64,000 bases of DNA from Mesorhizobium_L sp035547755 (GCA_035547755.1 DASZUG010000027.1:1-64000), one strand, 5' to 3'. Shown: positions 1 to 8,605, numbered from the stretch's first letter. Program-made: numbers and translations. The notes: generated by a model not told the origin, from the sequence alone.

Positions 1-1
1 C

Positions 2-712
2 ATGAGCGAGGATGCCGCCTGGACGACGCCGCTCGACGAAGAATTCGCCAAATGCCTGCCCAAGGCCGGGCTGAAGGTGGTGGATCATATCCGCTTCAAT
101 CCCGACACGACCGATTTCACGCCGATCTTCAACAAGATCGAGGGCGAACATCCGGATGTCATCACCACGGGCATCAGCCATGTCGGCGTGCAGCCGACCG
201 TGCAGTGGCACGACCAGCAGGTGCCTATCCCGATGTCGGGCCAGAGTTCGCAGGCGACGACCAGCACCTTCTGGAAGGACACCAACGGCGCGGCCGAAGG
301 CGTTCTGACCTATACAGCCGCCACGCCCGGCGTCGCCCTTTCGCCGAAGACCATTCCCTTCGCGGAAGCGTATCAGAAACAGTTCGGCGCGACGCCGGCC
401 TATGACGGCTATGCGTCCTACGACGCCGTCCAGGTCATCGCCGACGCGATCAAGCGCGCCAAGTCGACCGATGCCGACAAGATGGTTGCAGCGCTCGAGA
501 AGACCGATTTCGTCGGTACGCAGGGCCGGATCCAGTTCTACGGCAAGGACAGCGAATACACCCATGCCCTGAAATATGGCCCAGGCCTGGTGACAGGTCT
601 GTTCATCCAGTGGCAGGATGGCAAGCAGGTTCCGGTCTGGCCCGCCAGCGTGGCAAAGGCACAGATAAAATTCCCGTCCTTTATCAAGTTGAATGAAGCG
701 TCATCCAACTGA
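2..712 (+). CDS. ABC transporter substrate-binding protein, branched-chain amino acid type (5' end outside window)
   Basis: C-terminal 236 residues of a periplasmic ligand-binding protein of the Peripl_BP_6/LivK class; the reading frame is open to the window edge, and family members are about 400 aa, so roughly the first 150 residues lie upstream. The visible part has the typical alternation of Rossmann-like segments and a late FAEAYQKQFGATPAYDGYASYDAVQVIADAI stretch (split by me as FAEAYQKQFG and YDGYASYDAVQ), which is characteristic of the family just before the C-terminal lobe closes. It is followed by two permeases and a fused ATPase on the same strand, so it should deliver the ligand to that transporter. 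The substrate cannot be read from sequence; branched-chain amino acids, amides and short acids are all possible. Confidence 0.88.
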   Translation: MSEDAAWTTPLDEEFAKCLPKAGLKVVDHIRFNPDTTDFTPIFNKIEGEHPDVITTGISHVGVQPTVQWHDQQVPIPMSGQSSQATTSTFWKDTNGAAEGVLTYTAATPGVALSPKTIPFAEAYQKQFGATPAYDGYASYDAVQVIADAIKRAKSTDADKMVAALEKTDFVGTQGRIQFYGKDSEYTHALKYGPGLVTGLFIQWQDGKQVPVWPASVAKAQIKFPSFIKLNEASSN

Positions 713-734
713 CGCGTGTTTTTATTGTACGAAA

Positions 735-766
735 GGGCCGCGAAGGCAGAACGCTTTTCGCGGCCC
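735..766 (+). promoter_or_regulatory. Intercistronic stem-loop after the binding-protein gene
   Basis: A perfect 10-bp stem (GGGCCGCGAA pairing with TTCGCGGCCC) around a 12-nt loop lies 22 bases after the stop of the binding-protein gene and 86 bases before the first permease. There is no U-run after it, so it is not a classical terminator. Such hairpins usually protect the upstream mRNA from 3' decay and let the binding protein be made in excess over the membrane subunits; that role is inferred. Confidence 0.6.
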
Positions 767-852
767 GCACTGTCTTCATACCAATAAAACCCACCATGAC
801 AGGGCAGCGGTGACGGGCTGGGGAACGCGGCGCCGGGAGATGGGGAGGAACC

Positions 853-1728
853 ATGCAGGCATTACAGATACTGGTCGACGGCTTCGCGATCAGTTCTCTT
901 TACGCGCTCGGCGCACTCGGCTTCACGCTTATCTTCGGTGTTTCGGGCGTCCTTAATCTGGCCCATGGCGGCATCATGGTGGTTGCCGCGCTGATCGGCT
1001 GGTATTCCGCGGGGGAACTCGGACTCGGCACCTATCTCGGCACACTGGTCGGCATTCTGGCCGGCGTCGCGACGGCGTTCATCACCTATCTCTGCGTGGT
1101 CCGGCCCATCCAGAGATCGCGGGCTATCCCGCATGAAGAAACAGAAATCTTCGTCCTGACGGGCACGCTTCTGCTCGGCATCATGATCCAGGACGGCATG
1201 GCCTATCTGTTCAGCGACAACCCCATTACGATGCGGCCGCTGATCAGCGGTGTGACCCGCATAGCAGGGGTGAGGACCCCGACCAACGAAATCATGATCG
1301 CCGTCGTCTGCTGGGTCGTAATCGGGCTCCTGTGGCTGCTCGTCAACAAGACCCGGATCGGGAAGTCACTTCTCGCCGCCTCGATGAACCCGCGCGGACT
1401 CACCCTGCTCGGCTTCGAACTCTCGCGGATCTATCTTCTCGTCTGGACGATCTACGGCATCCTTGCGGGACTTGCCGGCGTGCTGCTGGCGTCCTTCCTC
1501 GGGGTCGGAACGGCGAATGCCGGCGATCTTACGGCGAGCGCTTTTTCCATCGTCGTCCTCGGAGGGCTCGGCAGCGTCTCCGGCTCGCTCCTGGCGGCTT
1601 ACATCGTGGGCTATCTCGAAACCATAACCGCCTATCTGATCGCTCCGACGCTAAGGCCGATCCCAGCCCTCATCCTGCTCGTTCTGGTCGTCTATGTGCG
1701 GCCGCAAGGTCTCTTGGGACGCCGCTAG
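853..1728 (+). CDS. ABC transporter permease, LivH type
   Basis: Inner-membrane subunit, 291 aa, strongly hydrophobic with about eight membrane segments. The LNLAHGG motif at residues 34-40 is the family hallmark just before the second membrane helix (usually N-x-AHG). The family pairs with a LivM-type permease to form the channel of branched-chain amino acid (HAAT) transporters. It starts at the ATG preceded by GGGGAGGAACC, a good ribosome-binding site. It lies in the operon after the binding protein and 73 bases before the second permease. The substrate is not determined by this subunit. Confidence 0.9.
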   Translation: MQALQILVDGFAISSLYALGALGFTLIFGVSGVLNLAHGGIMVVAALIGWYSAGELGLGTYLGTLVGILAGVATAFITYLCVVRPIQRSRAIPHEETEIFVLTGTLLLGIMIQDGMAYLFSDNPITMRPLISGVTRIAGVRTPTNEIMIAVVCWVVIGLLWLLVNKTRIGKSLLAASMNPRGLTLLGFELSRIYLLVWTIYGILAGLAGVLLASFLGVGTANAGDLTASAFSIVVLGGLGSVSGSLLAAYIVGYLETITAYLIAPTLRPIPALILLVLVVYVRPQGLLGRR

Positions 1729-1801
1729 CCATGAGCAGGAACCATCAGGCAGACGACCGCTTTTCCCAAGCGCGAAAGGTCCGAATGAGGGAGGAATCGA
1801 G

Positions 1802-2725
1802 ATGAGGAAAATCGCGCGCTCATCGCTTTTCTGGTTTGTCGTGATCGCCGTGGCGGTCGCAGCGCTTTTACCGTTGTGGGTATCCGGCTATGTGCTCGGT
1901 ATCCTCACCGTCGCCTATTATTACGGCGTCTTCTCGATGGCCTGGGACCTTCTGTTCGGCTTCGCCGGAGAGGTCAATTTCGGGCCGACATTCCTCATTG
2001 GACTCGGCGCCTATGGGGCCGCGCTCCTCGACAATGCCGGCCTCGGCGTTCCGCTTTCCATGCTCGGCGGCACAATCGCCGCTCTCGTCGGAGGCCTGCT
2101 TCTGGCGCTCCCGGCGCTGCGAATGCGGGGTCCCTATTTCGGCCTCGTCACGCTAGTCGCGGTGCTGATCCTGCAAAACGTGATCGTGATCTTCGCCCAT
2201 TTCACCGGCGGAGAGATCGGCATGACGGTGAACGACGTGCTGTCGATCGATACCAATGTCAATTATTGGTATGCTCTCGGCTTCATGATCATCTGCGGCA
2301 TCATCCTCTTCGGCTTGTCGCGTTCGGCCCTCGGCCTGATCCTCCAGGCCAGCGGCCAGGATCCGATCGAGGCACAAGCGCTCGGCTTCAACGTCGTGAA
2401 GCATAAGCTGGCGGCCTTCTGTATCAGCGCGATCTTCTCTGGCCTCACCGGCACGATGCTCGTCTTCTACATGGGCGCGGCTTCGGTGGGCACGATCGTC
2501 GATATTTCCATCGGCGTTCAGATCATTATCGCAGCGGTGCTCGGCGGCCGACGCACGATCCTGGGCGGAGTGATCGGCGCCATCTTCCTGATCCTCGCAA
2601 CGGAATTCCTGCGGCCGCTCGGGCAACTGAACACCTTCGTGGTTTCGGGCATCGCCCTTCTCGTCATCCTGTTCTTTCCGGACGGAATGCTCGGCTATCT
2701 TCTGCGCAGGGGAGAACGCGGATGA
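1802..2725 (+). CDS. ABC transporter permease, LivM type
   Basis: Second membrane subunit, 307 aa. The segment around residues 52-71 (GFAGEVNFGP followed by LIGLGAY) matches the LivM signature normally read as G-AGQ-S-G...GIGAY. About eight to ten hydrophobic segments are visible. I chose the ATG at 1802 because GGGAGGAATCGAG sits directly upstream and the hydrophobic N-terminus begins there; an in-frame extension to 1694 would overlap the previous gene and adds polar sequence untypical of the family. Its end overlaps the ATPase start by ATGA, implying coupled translation. Confidence 0.9.
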   Translation: MRKIARSSLFWFVVIAVAVAALLPLWVSGYVLGILTVAYYYGVFSMAWDLLFGFAGEVNFGPTFLIGLGAYGAALLDNAGLGVPLSMLGGTIAALVGGLLLALPALRMRGPYFGLVTLVAVLILQNVIVIFAHFTGGEIGMTVNDVLSIDTNVNYWYALGFMIICGIILFGLSRSALGLILQASGQDPIEAQALGFNVVKHKLAAFCISAIFSGLTGTMLVFYMGAASVGTIVDISIGVQIIIAAVLGGRRTILGGVIGAIFLILATEFLRPLGQLNTFVVSGIALLVILFFPDGMLGYLLRRGERG

Positions 2726-4191
2726 GTGGTGAAGTCATCCTGCGGACCAAAAGCCTGACGAAACGCTTCGGCGGCCTCGTCGCCGTGAACAATATCGGCT
2801 TCGACGTCAAGGCGGGCGAGATCCTCGGCCTTATCGGCCCGAATGGCTCCGGCAAGTCGACGGTGATGCAGCTCATCATGGGCATCCATAAGCCCACCGC
2901 GGGCGAGATCATGCTCGACGGCGAGAATGTGGCGGGCTGGCCCTCCCACCGGATTGCCAGGCATGGCATCGGCATCGTTTTCCAGCATTCCCGCCCGCTG
3001 CACCGGCAGACCGTTCTGGAAAACATCAAACTGGCGCTCCTGCCCGATTCGCTCATAAAGCTCGCCGCCGATCCACATGTCGACAGAAGGGCGCGGGAAA
3101 TCGCCGAGCGCGTTGGCCTCGGCGCCGTCATCAATCGTCGCCCATCCACCCTCGCCTTTGCCGATCTGAGGCGCATCGAGATGGCGAAGGCGATCGCGAG
3201 GGATCCGAAAGTCGTCCTGGTCGATGAGCCCTTCGCCGGCCTTGCGGGCGATGAAGTGAAGGCTTTTTCCGATCTCATTCGCGATTTCCGCAATGACGGA
3301 CGCGCGGTGCTGCTCGTCGACCATAATGTGAAGAGCGTCTCGGCGCTGGCCGACCGCGTTTTCGCCATGTATCTCGGCGAGCGCGTCACGGAAGGCACGG
3401 CCGAGGAGGTCATGCGGGACGAGACGGTGCGCCGCGTCTATCTCGGCGGCAAGATCGAAACCATCCAGAAAGACGATGCCCTGTCGGAGGACAAGCCTCC
3501 CCTGCTCGAAGTCAAGGGCGTGAAGGTCTTGTACGGAAAGGCGCAGGCGCTCGACAATGTCAGCATCGAGGTCAAGGAGGGGCAGTTCATCTCGGTCGTG
3601 GGCCTGAACGGCGCCGGCAAGACGACGCTCTTCAACGCCATCTCGGGATTGGTGCCCTATCAGGGAGAGATCCGCTTCGGCGGCGAGGTGTTGAAAGGCA
3701 AGGCCGCCGGCGCCATCAGCAGGGCCGGCGTCGTGCAATGTCCGGAGACGCGCGAACTGTTCACCGACATGACCGTGCGCGAAAACCTCGACCTTGGCGG
3801 CTACCACATGCCTGCGGCCGAAACCGCGAAGCAGCTTGCCTGGATGTTCGAGCTTTTCCCGATCCTCAATTCGCGCCAGAACCAGCGTGCCGGCACTCTG
3901 TCGGGAGGAGAGCAGCAGATGCTGGCCATCGCCCGGGCGCTGATGATGCAGCCCAAACTGCTCATCCTCGACGAGCCGACGCTCGGTCTAGCGCCTGTCA
4001 TTCTCGAGCAACTGTCAAAGGCGCTGGAGCAGTTACGGCAAACCACCTCCATCACCGTGCTGCTCGGCGAGCAGAACGTGACCTTCGCCCTGCCGCATGC
4101 CGATAAGGTCTATGTGCTGGAACATTCGCGCATCATCTGGGAGGGCAAACCGCAGCTATTCGCCCAGGAGATGGGTACGGGGTATTTGTAG
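2722..4191 (+). CDS. Fused LivG-LivF type ABC transporter ATP-binding protein
   Basis: A 489-aa protein carrying two nucleotide-binding domains that are usually separate LivG and LivF polypeptides. Domain 1 (about 1-245): Walker A GPNGSGKST at 39-47, Walker B ending D168-E169. Its C-loop reads LAFADLRR at 144-151 instead of LS-GQ-RR, so the signature serine and glycines are missing. Domain 2 (about 255-489): Walker A GLNGAGKTT at 294-302, intact LSGGEQQ at 393-399, Walker B D417-E418. The linker around 246-255 is short and charged. It overlaps the LivM-type gene by ATGA. A fused ATPase fixes a one-to-one ratio of the two domains; the weakened C-loop suggests one of the two composite ATP sites is catalytically poor, which is an inference. 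Confidence 0.9.
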   Translation: MSGEVILRTKSLTKRFGGLVAVNNIGFDVKAGEILGLIGPNGSGKSTVMQLIMGIHKPTAGEIMLDGENVAGWPSHRIARHGIGIVFQHSRPLHRQTVLENIKLALLPDSLIKLAADPHVDRRAREIAERVGLGAVINRRPSTLAFADLRRIEMAKAIARDPKVVLVDEPFAGLAGDEVKAFSDLIRDFRNDGRAVLLVDHNVKSVSALADRVFAMYLGERVTEGTAEEVMRDETVRRVYLGGKIETIQKDDALSEDKPPLLEVKGVKVLYGKAQALDNVSIEVKEGQFISVVGLNGAGKTTLFNAISGLVPYQGEIRFGGEVLKGKAAGAISRAGVVQCPETRELFTDMTVRENLDLGGYHMPAAETAKQLAWMFELFPILNSRQNQRAGTLSGGEQQMLAIARALMMQPKLLILDEPTLGLAPVILEQLSKALEQLRQTTSITVLLGEQNVTFALPHADKVYVLEHSRIIWEGKPQLFAQEMGTGYL

Positions 4192-4240
4192 GGTTCAAGC
4201 CGCGCCGCCGGAATCCACACCGGCGCAGCGCGAATCGACG

Positions 4241-4495
4241 TCAGTCGTCATTGCTCGCGTCAAGATCGGTGGGGCGCTTGCCTTCGTCCGGTACGACCAG
4301 ATAGCCGCGGGAAAGGGCCCATTCGCGCAATGCGGATCGCAAGGAATCGGGCCTCGATCCTTCGAGACCCTTCTCCCGCGCATAGCGGTCAAGCGCTTCG
4401 AGCAGTTCCGGCTCCAGCCTGACCTCGAACGGCGCGCCATCCGCGGCCGCGGCGATCAGTTCGCTCGGCGGATGCGGTTCATCGTTCTCAGGCAT
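4241..4495 (-). CDS. Small hypothetical protein, possibly ribbon-helix-helix-like
   Basis: 84 aa. A short polar N-terminus is followed by FEVRLEPELLEALDRYAREKG-type sequence (beta strand then amphipathic helix), then a second helix around SLRSALREWALSRGYL, and an acidic tail. This strand-helix-helix order resembles ribbon-helix-helix DNA-binding proteins, but I see no diagnostic residue. The ATG is preceded by ACGGAGAATTCC, a good ribosome-binding site, which supports expression. It is convergent with the transporter operon. No partner toxin is adjacent. Function unknown. Confidence 0.6.
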   Translation of the reverse strand: MPENDEPHPPSELIAAAADGAPFEVRLEPELLEALDRYAREKGLEGSRPDSLRSALREWALSRGYLVVPDEGKRPTDLDASNDD

Positions 4496-4653
4496 GGAAT
4501 TCTCCGTTCTTGCAGCGGCGACTTCGCCATGAGAGCCATGGAAGACCGAAAGCGTCGAAACGGCAAGAGCATCCGTTATATCAGCCGCAAGGACAAAAGC
4601 GACCGGCCGCGCGGACTATGCCACGCGGCTGCAAAAACCGATTGGACCGAAAC

Positions 4654-5046
4654 TCAGCGCCTGGCCCCGCGAACGCGCGCCTTGCGGGCCGCATAGCGCG
4701 CATCGCGCTTGGCCTTGCGTTCCGCTTCGAGAGAGAGTTCCTCGGCGAGGCGTTCGCGCTCGATAGCCTCGCGCGCCTCGGCTTCGGCTTTCGCCTTCGC
4801 GGCGGCCTCGGCCTCGCGCGCGGCCTTTTCCTCGGCCTCGCGCCTCAGGCGTTCACGTTTCTCGGCGTCCTTCTTGGCCTGCCTTTCGGCACGGGCCTCC
4901 GCAATGGCGCGCCTTTGCGCCTGTTTCTCCAGAACTTCCGGATCGTCCTGCGCTGGCCTGCTCTTGAATTTTTCCAGAAGCGCCTTGCGCGCTTCGGCAG
5001 CCGACTGTCTGCGCTCCAAAAAATCCTTTTCCCTGTAGATTGTCAA
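4654..5046 (-). CDS. DUF6481-like coiled-coil protein
   Basis: 130 aa, extremely rich in Ala, Arg, Glu and Lys; residues about 55-125 form a single long charged helix (repeated EAE/KAK/RER blocks). The N-terminus, with an aromatic-rich start, a phenylalanine followed by RRQSAAEARKALLEKF, resembles small alphaproteobacterial DUF6481 proteins, which often sit beside cold-shock genes; none is seen here. The start is TTG at 5046 with GGAAGG about eight bases upstream. Low-complexity composition makes homology calls weak, but codon use and the ribosome-binding site favour a real gene. Molecular role unknown. Confidence 0.65.
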   Translation of the reverse strand: MTIYREKDFLERRQSAAEARKALLEKFKSRPAQDDPEVLEKQAQRRAIAEARAERQAKKDAEKRERLRREAEEKAAREAEAAAKAKAEAEAREAIERERLAEELSLEAERKAKRDARYAARKARVRGARR

Positions 5047-5178
5047 AGTATACCTTCCCTGCTGTTTTTACACGGCGGCTAGATGCTGCCTGAGCGGCGG
5101 AAGTTCAAGAGGAAATCACCATCTGGCGCAAAGTTTTGAGCAGCTTTAGGGTCAGAAGCGACACGAGGAAGCAGGATT

Positions 5179-6213
5179 ATGGCCGTCGAAGAGGCAAAGC
5201 GCATCATTCTGGCACGGCACCCGGAGGGAATGCCCACCGACAACGACCTCAAGATCGAATCGATGAAGCTGCCGACGCCGGCGGCGAACGAGATGCTGCT
5301 TCGGGTCATCTACCTGTCGCTCGATCCCTATATGCGCGGACGCATGAGCCCCGCGAAATCCTATGCAAAGGGGGTGACGCCGGGAGACACGATGGTAGGC
5401 GCCACCGTGGCGGAAGTCATGGAAAGCAATCTGGCCGGCTTTGCACCGGGCGATATCGTGTTGAGCTACAGCGGTTGGCAGACGCATGCGCTCTCCGACG
5501 GCAAGGGCGTCATCAAGCTCGATCCGCGCCAGGCGCCGGTGACGACGGCGCTTGGCGTTCTCGGCATGCCCGGCTTCACCGCCTATGTCGGCCTCTTGGA
5601 ACACGGGCGCCCGAAGGCTGGTGAGACGGTCGTCGTTTCGGCCGCGTCGGGAGCAGTGGGACAGGTCGTCGGACAGATCGCGAAAATCATGGGCTGCCGT
5701 GCGGTGGGCATCGCCGGCGCGGAAGACAAATGCCGCATGGTGACGGAGGAATTCGGCTTCGATGCCGCCGTGAACTATAAAGAGCCCGATTTCCGCGACC
5801 GGCTCAAGGCCGCATGTCCGAGCGGCATCGATATCTATTTCGAGAATGTCGGCGGCGATGTCTTCCGGGCCGTCATCCCTCTTCTCAACGATTTCGCGCG
5901 CATTCCCGTCTGCGGCCGCATCGCGCATTACAACGATACGGACCTTCCGGAGGGGCCGGACCGGCTGCCGCAATTCATGGGACTGGTCCTGACGAAGCGG
6001 CTTTCAGTCCGCGGCTTCATCCAGTTCGATCATTTGGATCGGATGCCTGATTTCCGGCGCGACATGGCCAAATGGATCAGGGAAGGCAAGGTGCATTACC
6101 GGGAAGACATCGTTCAGGGCATCGACAATACGGTCGACGCTTTCCGGGGGCTGCTCACCGGGCGGAACCGCGGCAAGCTCATCATGCAATTCGCAAACGA
6201 TCCGACCAAATAG
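5179..6213 (+). CDS. NADP-dependent oxidoreductase of the medium-chain (MDR) superfamily, CurA/YncB-like
   Basis: 344 aa. An N-terminal GroES-like fold contains YLSLDPYMRGRMS, the usual mark of the zinc-independent leukotriene-B4-dehydrogenase/CurA branch. The cofactor site AASGAVG at 155-161 begins the Rossmann domain, followed by Q-G-Q-I-A-K style helix. There are no zinc-ligand cysteines of classical alcohol dehydrogenases. The family reduces the C=C bond of alpha,beta-unsaturated carbonyls with NADPH, usually in detoxification. It is a single gene with its own leader (5047-5178) and a GAGGAAGC ribosome-binding site. The substrate is not predictable. Confidence 0.88.
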   Translation: MAVEEAKRIILARHPEGMPTDNDLKIESMKLPTPAANEMLLRVIYLSLDPYMRGRMSPAKSYAKGVTPGDTMVGATVAEVMESNLAGFAPGDIVLSYSGWQTHALSDGKGVIKLDPRQAPVTTALGVLGMPGFTAYVGLLEHGRPKAGETVVVSAASGAVGQVVGQIAKIMGCRAVGIAGAEDKCRMVTEEFGFDAAVNYKEPDFRDRLKAACPSGIDIYFENVGGDVFRAVIPLLNDFARIPVCGRIAHYNDTDLPEGPDRLPQFMGLVLTKRLSVRGFIQFDHLDRMPDFRRDMAKWIREGKVHYREDIVQGIDNTVDAFRGLLTGRNRGKLIMQFANDPTK

Positions 6214-6225
6214 CTGGCCTGCCTA

Positions 6226-7530
6226 TCACCGTAACGTCTTTACGAGCTTCGCATCGGGGAAACAGGTCGGCGCAGCGCCATTCCTTGCCTGCCATTCGCC
6301 GATCGAGCGGCGCGTCTTGAAGCCGGGAAAACCGTCGGCGCCGCCAACATCGTAGCCCTTCTTTTGCAGTGTGCGCTGCATGGCGGCGATGTCGGAGCGG
6401 TAAAGCGTGTCGACTTTCCCCCATGGATGCGAGAAACCAGCCTGCGTCCCCTCCATCCGATCGGCGGCATCGCCGACGAACAGCGCGTAGAGGTCGCTGG
6501 TGTTGTATTCTTTCAGGACGTAGAAGTTCGGCGTGACGATGAAAGCGGGACCGAGACGTCCTGCGGGCATCATCAGGAAGCCTTCCGACTTGAGTTCGCG
6601 CGGCGGAAAGGACTTGCCGCCGACACGCCTGATGCCCATCGCCGCCCAATCGGCGATTTTCCTGCCCCGATCCGGTCCTTCCAGCGAACAGGAAATACTC
6701 TTCGGCACCTCGACCTCAAAGCCCCAGCCGCGTCCCCTCACCCAGCCATATTGCTGGAGATAATGCGCGATCGAGGCGAGCGTGTCGGGGACCGAATGCC
6801 AGATGTCGCGCTTGCCGTCGCCGTCGAAATCGACGGCGTGCTGGAGATAGGAAGATGGCAGGAATTGCGGCTGGCCAAGCGCGCCTGCCGAGGAACTTTT
6901 CATCGTGCCGGCGTCGATATAGCCCTTCTGGACGATTTCGAGCGCTGCCAGCACTTCCTTTCTGAAGAGTTCCTTGCGCAGGCCCATGAAAGCCTTGGTG
7001 CCGAGCAGCGCGAAGGCATTGTATCGCAACGAAGCGACGCCGAATCCCGTTTCACGCCCCCAGATCGCCAGCACGATCGGGCCGGGAACGCCGTAGCGTT
7101 TCTCGACCGCATCAAGGATGCGCCTGTATCGAGCGGCGCGCTCGCGGCCGCCATTGACGACCCGTCCGATCACCGGCTCGGCGAAATAATTCGCCGGCGA
7201 ACCGAATTCGGCCTGGCGCTGGATTTTGGGCGTCGTCGGCTTTTCGCCCGGCGGCACCAGATCCGGCAGCGACCAGTTCAGCGAAACGTTCTTGAACGCT
7301 TCGTCGAACGTCTTCGCGGAAATGCCGTCCTTGCGCGCCTCAGGCCACAGATCGTTCTTCAGCCAGGCCTGGAACTGGCGCTCGATCGCGGCATGATCGG
7401 CGGCGTGGGCGGGAATGCCGGCAACCAGGAAAAGCAGCAAGGACAAGAGGAACCGGGAAATGAGAAGCTTGTGCTCCTTCACGCCCCCCTCTGTCCTGCC
7501 GGACATCTCCTTAAATACCTCACCCCGCAT
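6226..7530 (-). CDS. Lytic murein transglycosylase, MltB family (SLT_2 plus peptidoglycan-binding domain)
   Basis: 434 aa from the ATG that overlaps the recR stop (TGATG). A hydrophobic export signal at about 21-43 ends in AHA. The SLT_2 domain contains LAIWGRETGFG with the catalytic glutamate at 160, and later GALGQPQFLPSSYL typical of MltB. The last 60 residues are a peptidoglycan-binding type 1 repeat (YDVGGADGFPGFKT). It cleaves glycan strands with formation of 1,6-anhydro-muramic acid. The sequence before residue 17 is atypical of a signal peptide; a GTG at 7482 (residue 17) is an alternative start giving a canonical leader. There is no lipobox cysteine, so it is probably a soluble periplasmic form. 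Confidence 0.9.
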   Translation of the reverse strand: MRGEVFKEMSGRTEGGVKEHKLLISRFLLSLLLFLVAGIPAHAADHAAIERQFQAWLKNDLWPEARKDGISAKTFDEAFKNVSLNWSLPDLVPPGEKPTTPKIQRQAEFGSPANYFAEPVIGRVVNGGRERAARYRRILDAVEKRYGVPGPIVLAIWGRETGFGVASLRYNAFALLGTKAFMGLRKELFRKEVLAALEIVQKGYIDAGTMKSSSAGALGQPQFLPSSYLQHAVDFDGDGKRDIWHSVPDTLASIAHYLQQYGWVRGRGWGFEVEVPKSISCSLEGPDRGRKIADWAAMGIRRVGGKSFPPRELKSEGFLMMPAGRLGPAFIVTPNFYVLKEYNTSDLYALFVGDAADRMEGTQAGFSHPWGKVDTLYRSDIAAMQRTLQKKGYDVGGADGFPGFKTRRSIGEWQARNGAAPTCFPDAKLVKTLR

Positions 7531-8135
7531 CAGAACGCCGTGCGCGATTTGAGGGCGGCGGCAAGCGTGCCCTCGTCGAGATAGTCGAGTTCGCCGCCGA
7601 CCGGCACTCCATGCGCCAGACGCGTGACCTTCACGCCGAGGCCATCAAGCTGGTCGGTGATGTAATGCGCCGTGGTCTGGCCCTCGACGGTGGCGTTGAC
7701 GGCGAGGATCACCTCGGCGATCCCGCCCGCCGCGACGCGCGAGACGAGGCCGGCAATGTTGAGATCGTCCGGACCTATCCCATCAAGCGGCGACAGCGTG
7801 CCGCCCAGGACGTGAAAGCGCGCATTCATGGCGCCGGCGCGCTCCAGCGCCCAGAGATCGGAAACATCCTCGACGACGATCAGCATCGCCTGGTCGCGAC
7901 GCGGATCGGAGCAGATCGTGCAAGGGTCGGATGTATCGACATTGCCGCAGACGGAGCAGACCCGCACCTTATCGACGGCCTCCGCCATTGCGGCCGAAAG
8001 GGGCTGGAGCAATTGCTCCTTCTTCTTGATGAGATGCAGAGCCGCGCGCCTGGCCGAACGCGGCCCGAGCCCCGGCACCTTGGCAAGGAGCTGGATCAGG
8101 CGTTCGATTTCGGGGCCGGCGATGCGTTGTGTCAT
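7530..8135 (-). CDS. recR: Recombination protein RecR
   Basis: 201 aa, the usual RecR length when started at the MTQRIAGPEIE methionine; a longer frame would run into a heptad repeat and is rejected. It has an N-terminal helix-hairpin-helix (KVPGLGPRSARRAA), a zinc finger with cysteines 60, 63, 72 and 75 (CSVC and CTIC), and a Toprim domain with LIVVED at 85-90. RecR works with RecF and RecO to load RecA on SSB-coated gaps. It is third in dnaX-ybaB-recR, a conserved bacterial cluster, and is coupled to the transglycosylase by TGATG. Confidence 0.97.
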   Translation of the reverse strand: MTQRIAGPEIERLIQLLAKVPGLGPRSARRAALHLIKKKEQLLQPLSAAMAEAVDKVRVCSVCGNVDTSDPCTICSDPRRDQAMLIVVEDVSDLWALERAGAMNARFHVLGGTLSPLDGIGPDDLNIAGLVSRVAAGGIAEVILAVNATVEGQTTAHYITDQLDGLGVKVTRLAHGVPVGGELDYLDEGTLAAALKSRTAF

Positions 8136-8137
8136 AG

Positions 8138-8262
8138 AGCGGCACTCGGCAGTCGGCAGTCGGCAGTCGGTGAGCAACCGCAGAGCAACGTCCAAGAATT
8201 CGGAACCAAATTGTTTTGGCTCATCTTCCTACTGCCGATTGCCGCTTGCCGACTGCCGCTCG
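8138..8262. repeat. Heptad-repeat inverted element between ybaB and recR
   Basis: The left arm (8138-8172) is a run of 7-base units CGGCAGT; the right arm (8230-8262) carries the complementary units ACTGCCG/ATTGCCG/CTTGCCG/ACTGCCG. The arms can pair over about 30 bases around a 57-base AT-richer centre. Units vary at one or two positions. A second element of the same design is at 42615-42715. It lies wholly between the stop of ybaB and the start of recR, inside the presumed dnaX-ybaB-recR transcript. Confidence 0.85.
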
Positions 8263-8264
8263 TT

Positions 8265-8594
8265 TCAAAATGGCAATTTCATTCCCGGCGGGATCGGCAG
8301 GCCCGCAGTCAGTTCGCGCGTCTTCTCCTGCATCACCTGCTCGACCTTGGCCTTGGCGTCGTTATGCGCGGCGACGATCAGATCCTCCAATATCTCGACA
8401 TCGTCCTCCTTGAGGAGCGACGGATCGATCTTCAGGCCCTTCATCTCGAACTTGCCGGAAAGCGTGACGCTGACGAGACCGCCGCCGGATTGGCCGCTCG
8501 CCTCGATGCCGGCGATCTCGCCCTGCATCGCCTCGAACTTGGCCTGCATTTCCTTCGCTTTGCCCATCAGGCCCATAAGGTCCTTCATCGCCAT
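8265..8594 (-). CDS. YbaB/EbfC family nucleoid-associated protein
   Basis: 109 aa. A long N-terminal helix (GLMGKAKEMQAKFEAMQ) is followed by a beta segment GGGLVSVTLSGKFEMKGLKI and a closing helix that ends in TAGLPIPPGMKLPF, the standard YbaB layout and C-terminus. The family forms dimers that bind DNA without strong sequence specificity. It lies 11 bases after dnaX, and the dnaX-ybaB-recR order is widespread in bacteria. The exact cellular role of the family remains unsettled, so only the family is named. Confidence 0.95.
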   Translation of the reverse strand: MAMKDLMGLMGKAKEMQAKFEAMQGEIAGIEASGQSGGGLVSVTLSGKFEMKGLKIDPSLLKEDDVEILEDLIVAAHNDAKAKVEQVMQEKTRELTAGLPIPPGMKLPF

Positions 8595-8605
8595 CTCCGT
8601 TCCGT

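Noticed and set aside
4510..5082. 190-codon plus-strand frame and its overlap partner at 4709-5038
   Set aside because: It is the mirror of the DUF6481-like gene; repetitive Arg/Ala codons produce long frames on the other strand.
8135..8195. N-terminal extension of RecR by 20 residues
   Set aside because: The extra sequence is translated from the heptad repeat, and MTQRIAGPE gives the normal RecR length.
8138..8262. CRISPR array
   Set aside because: Units are 7 bases with no spacers and form an inverted repeat, not direct repeats with unique spacers.
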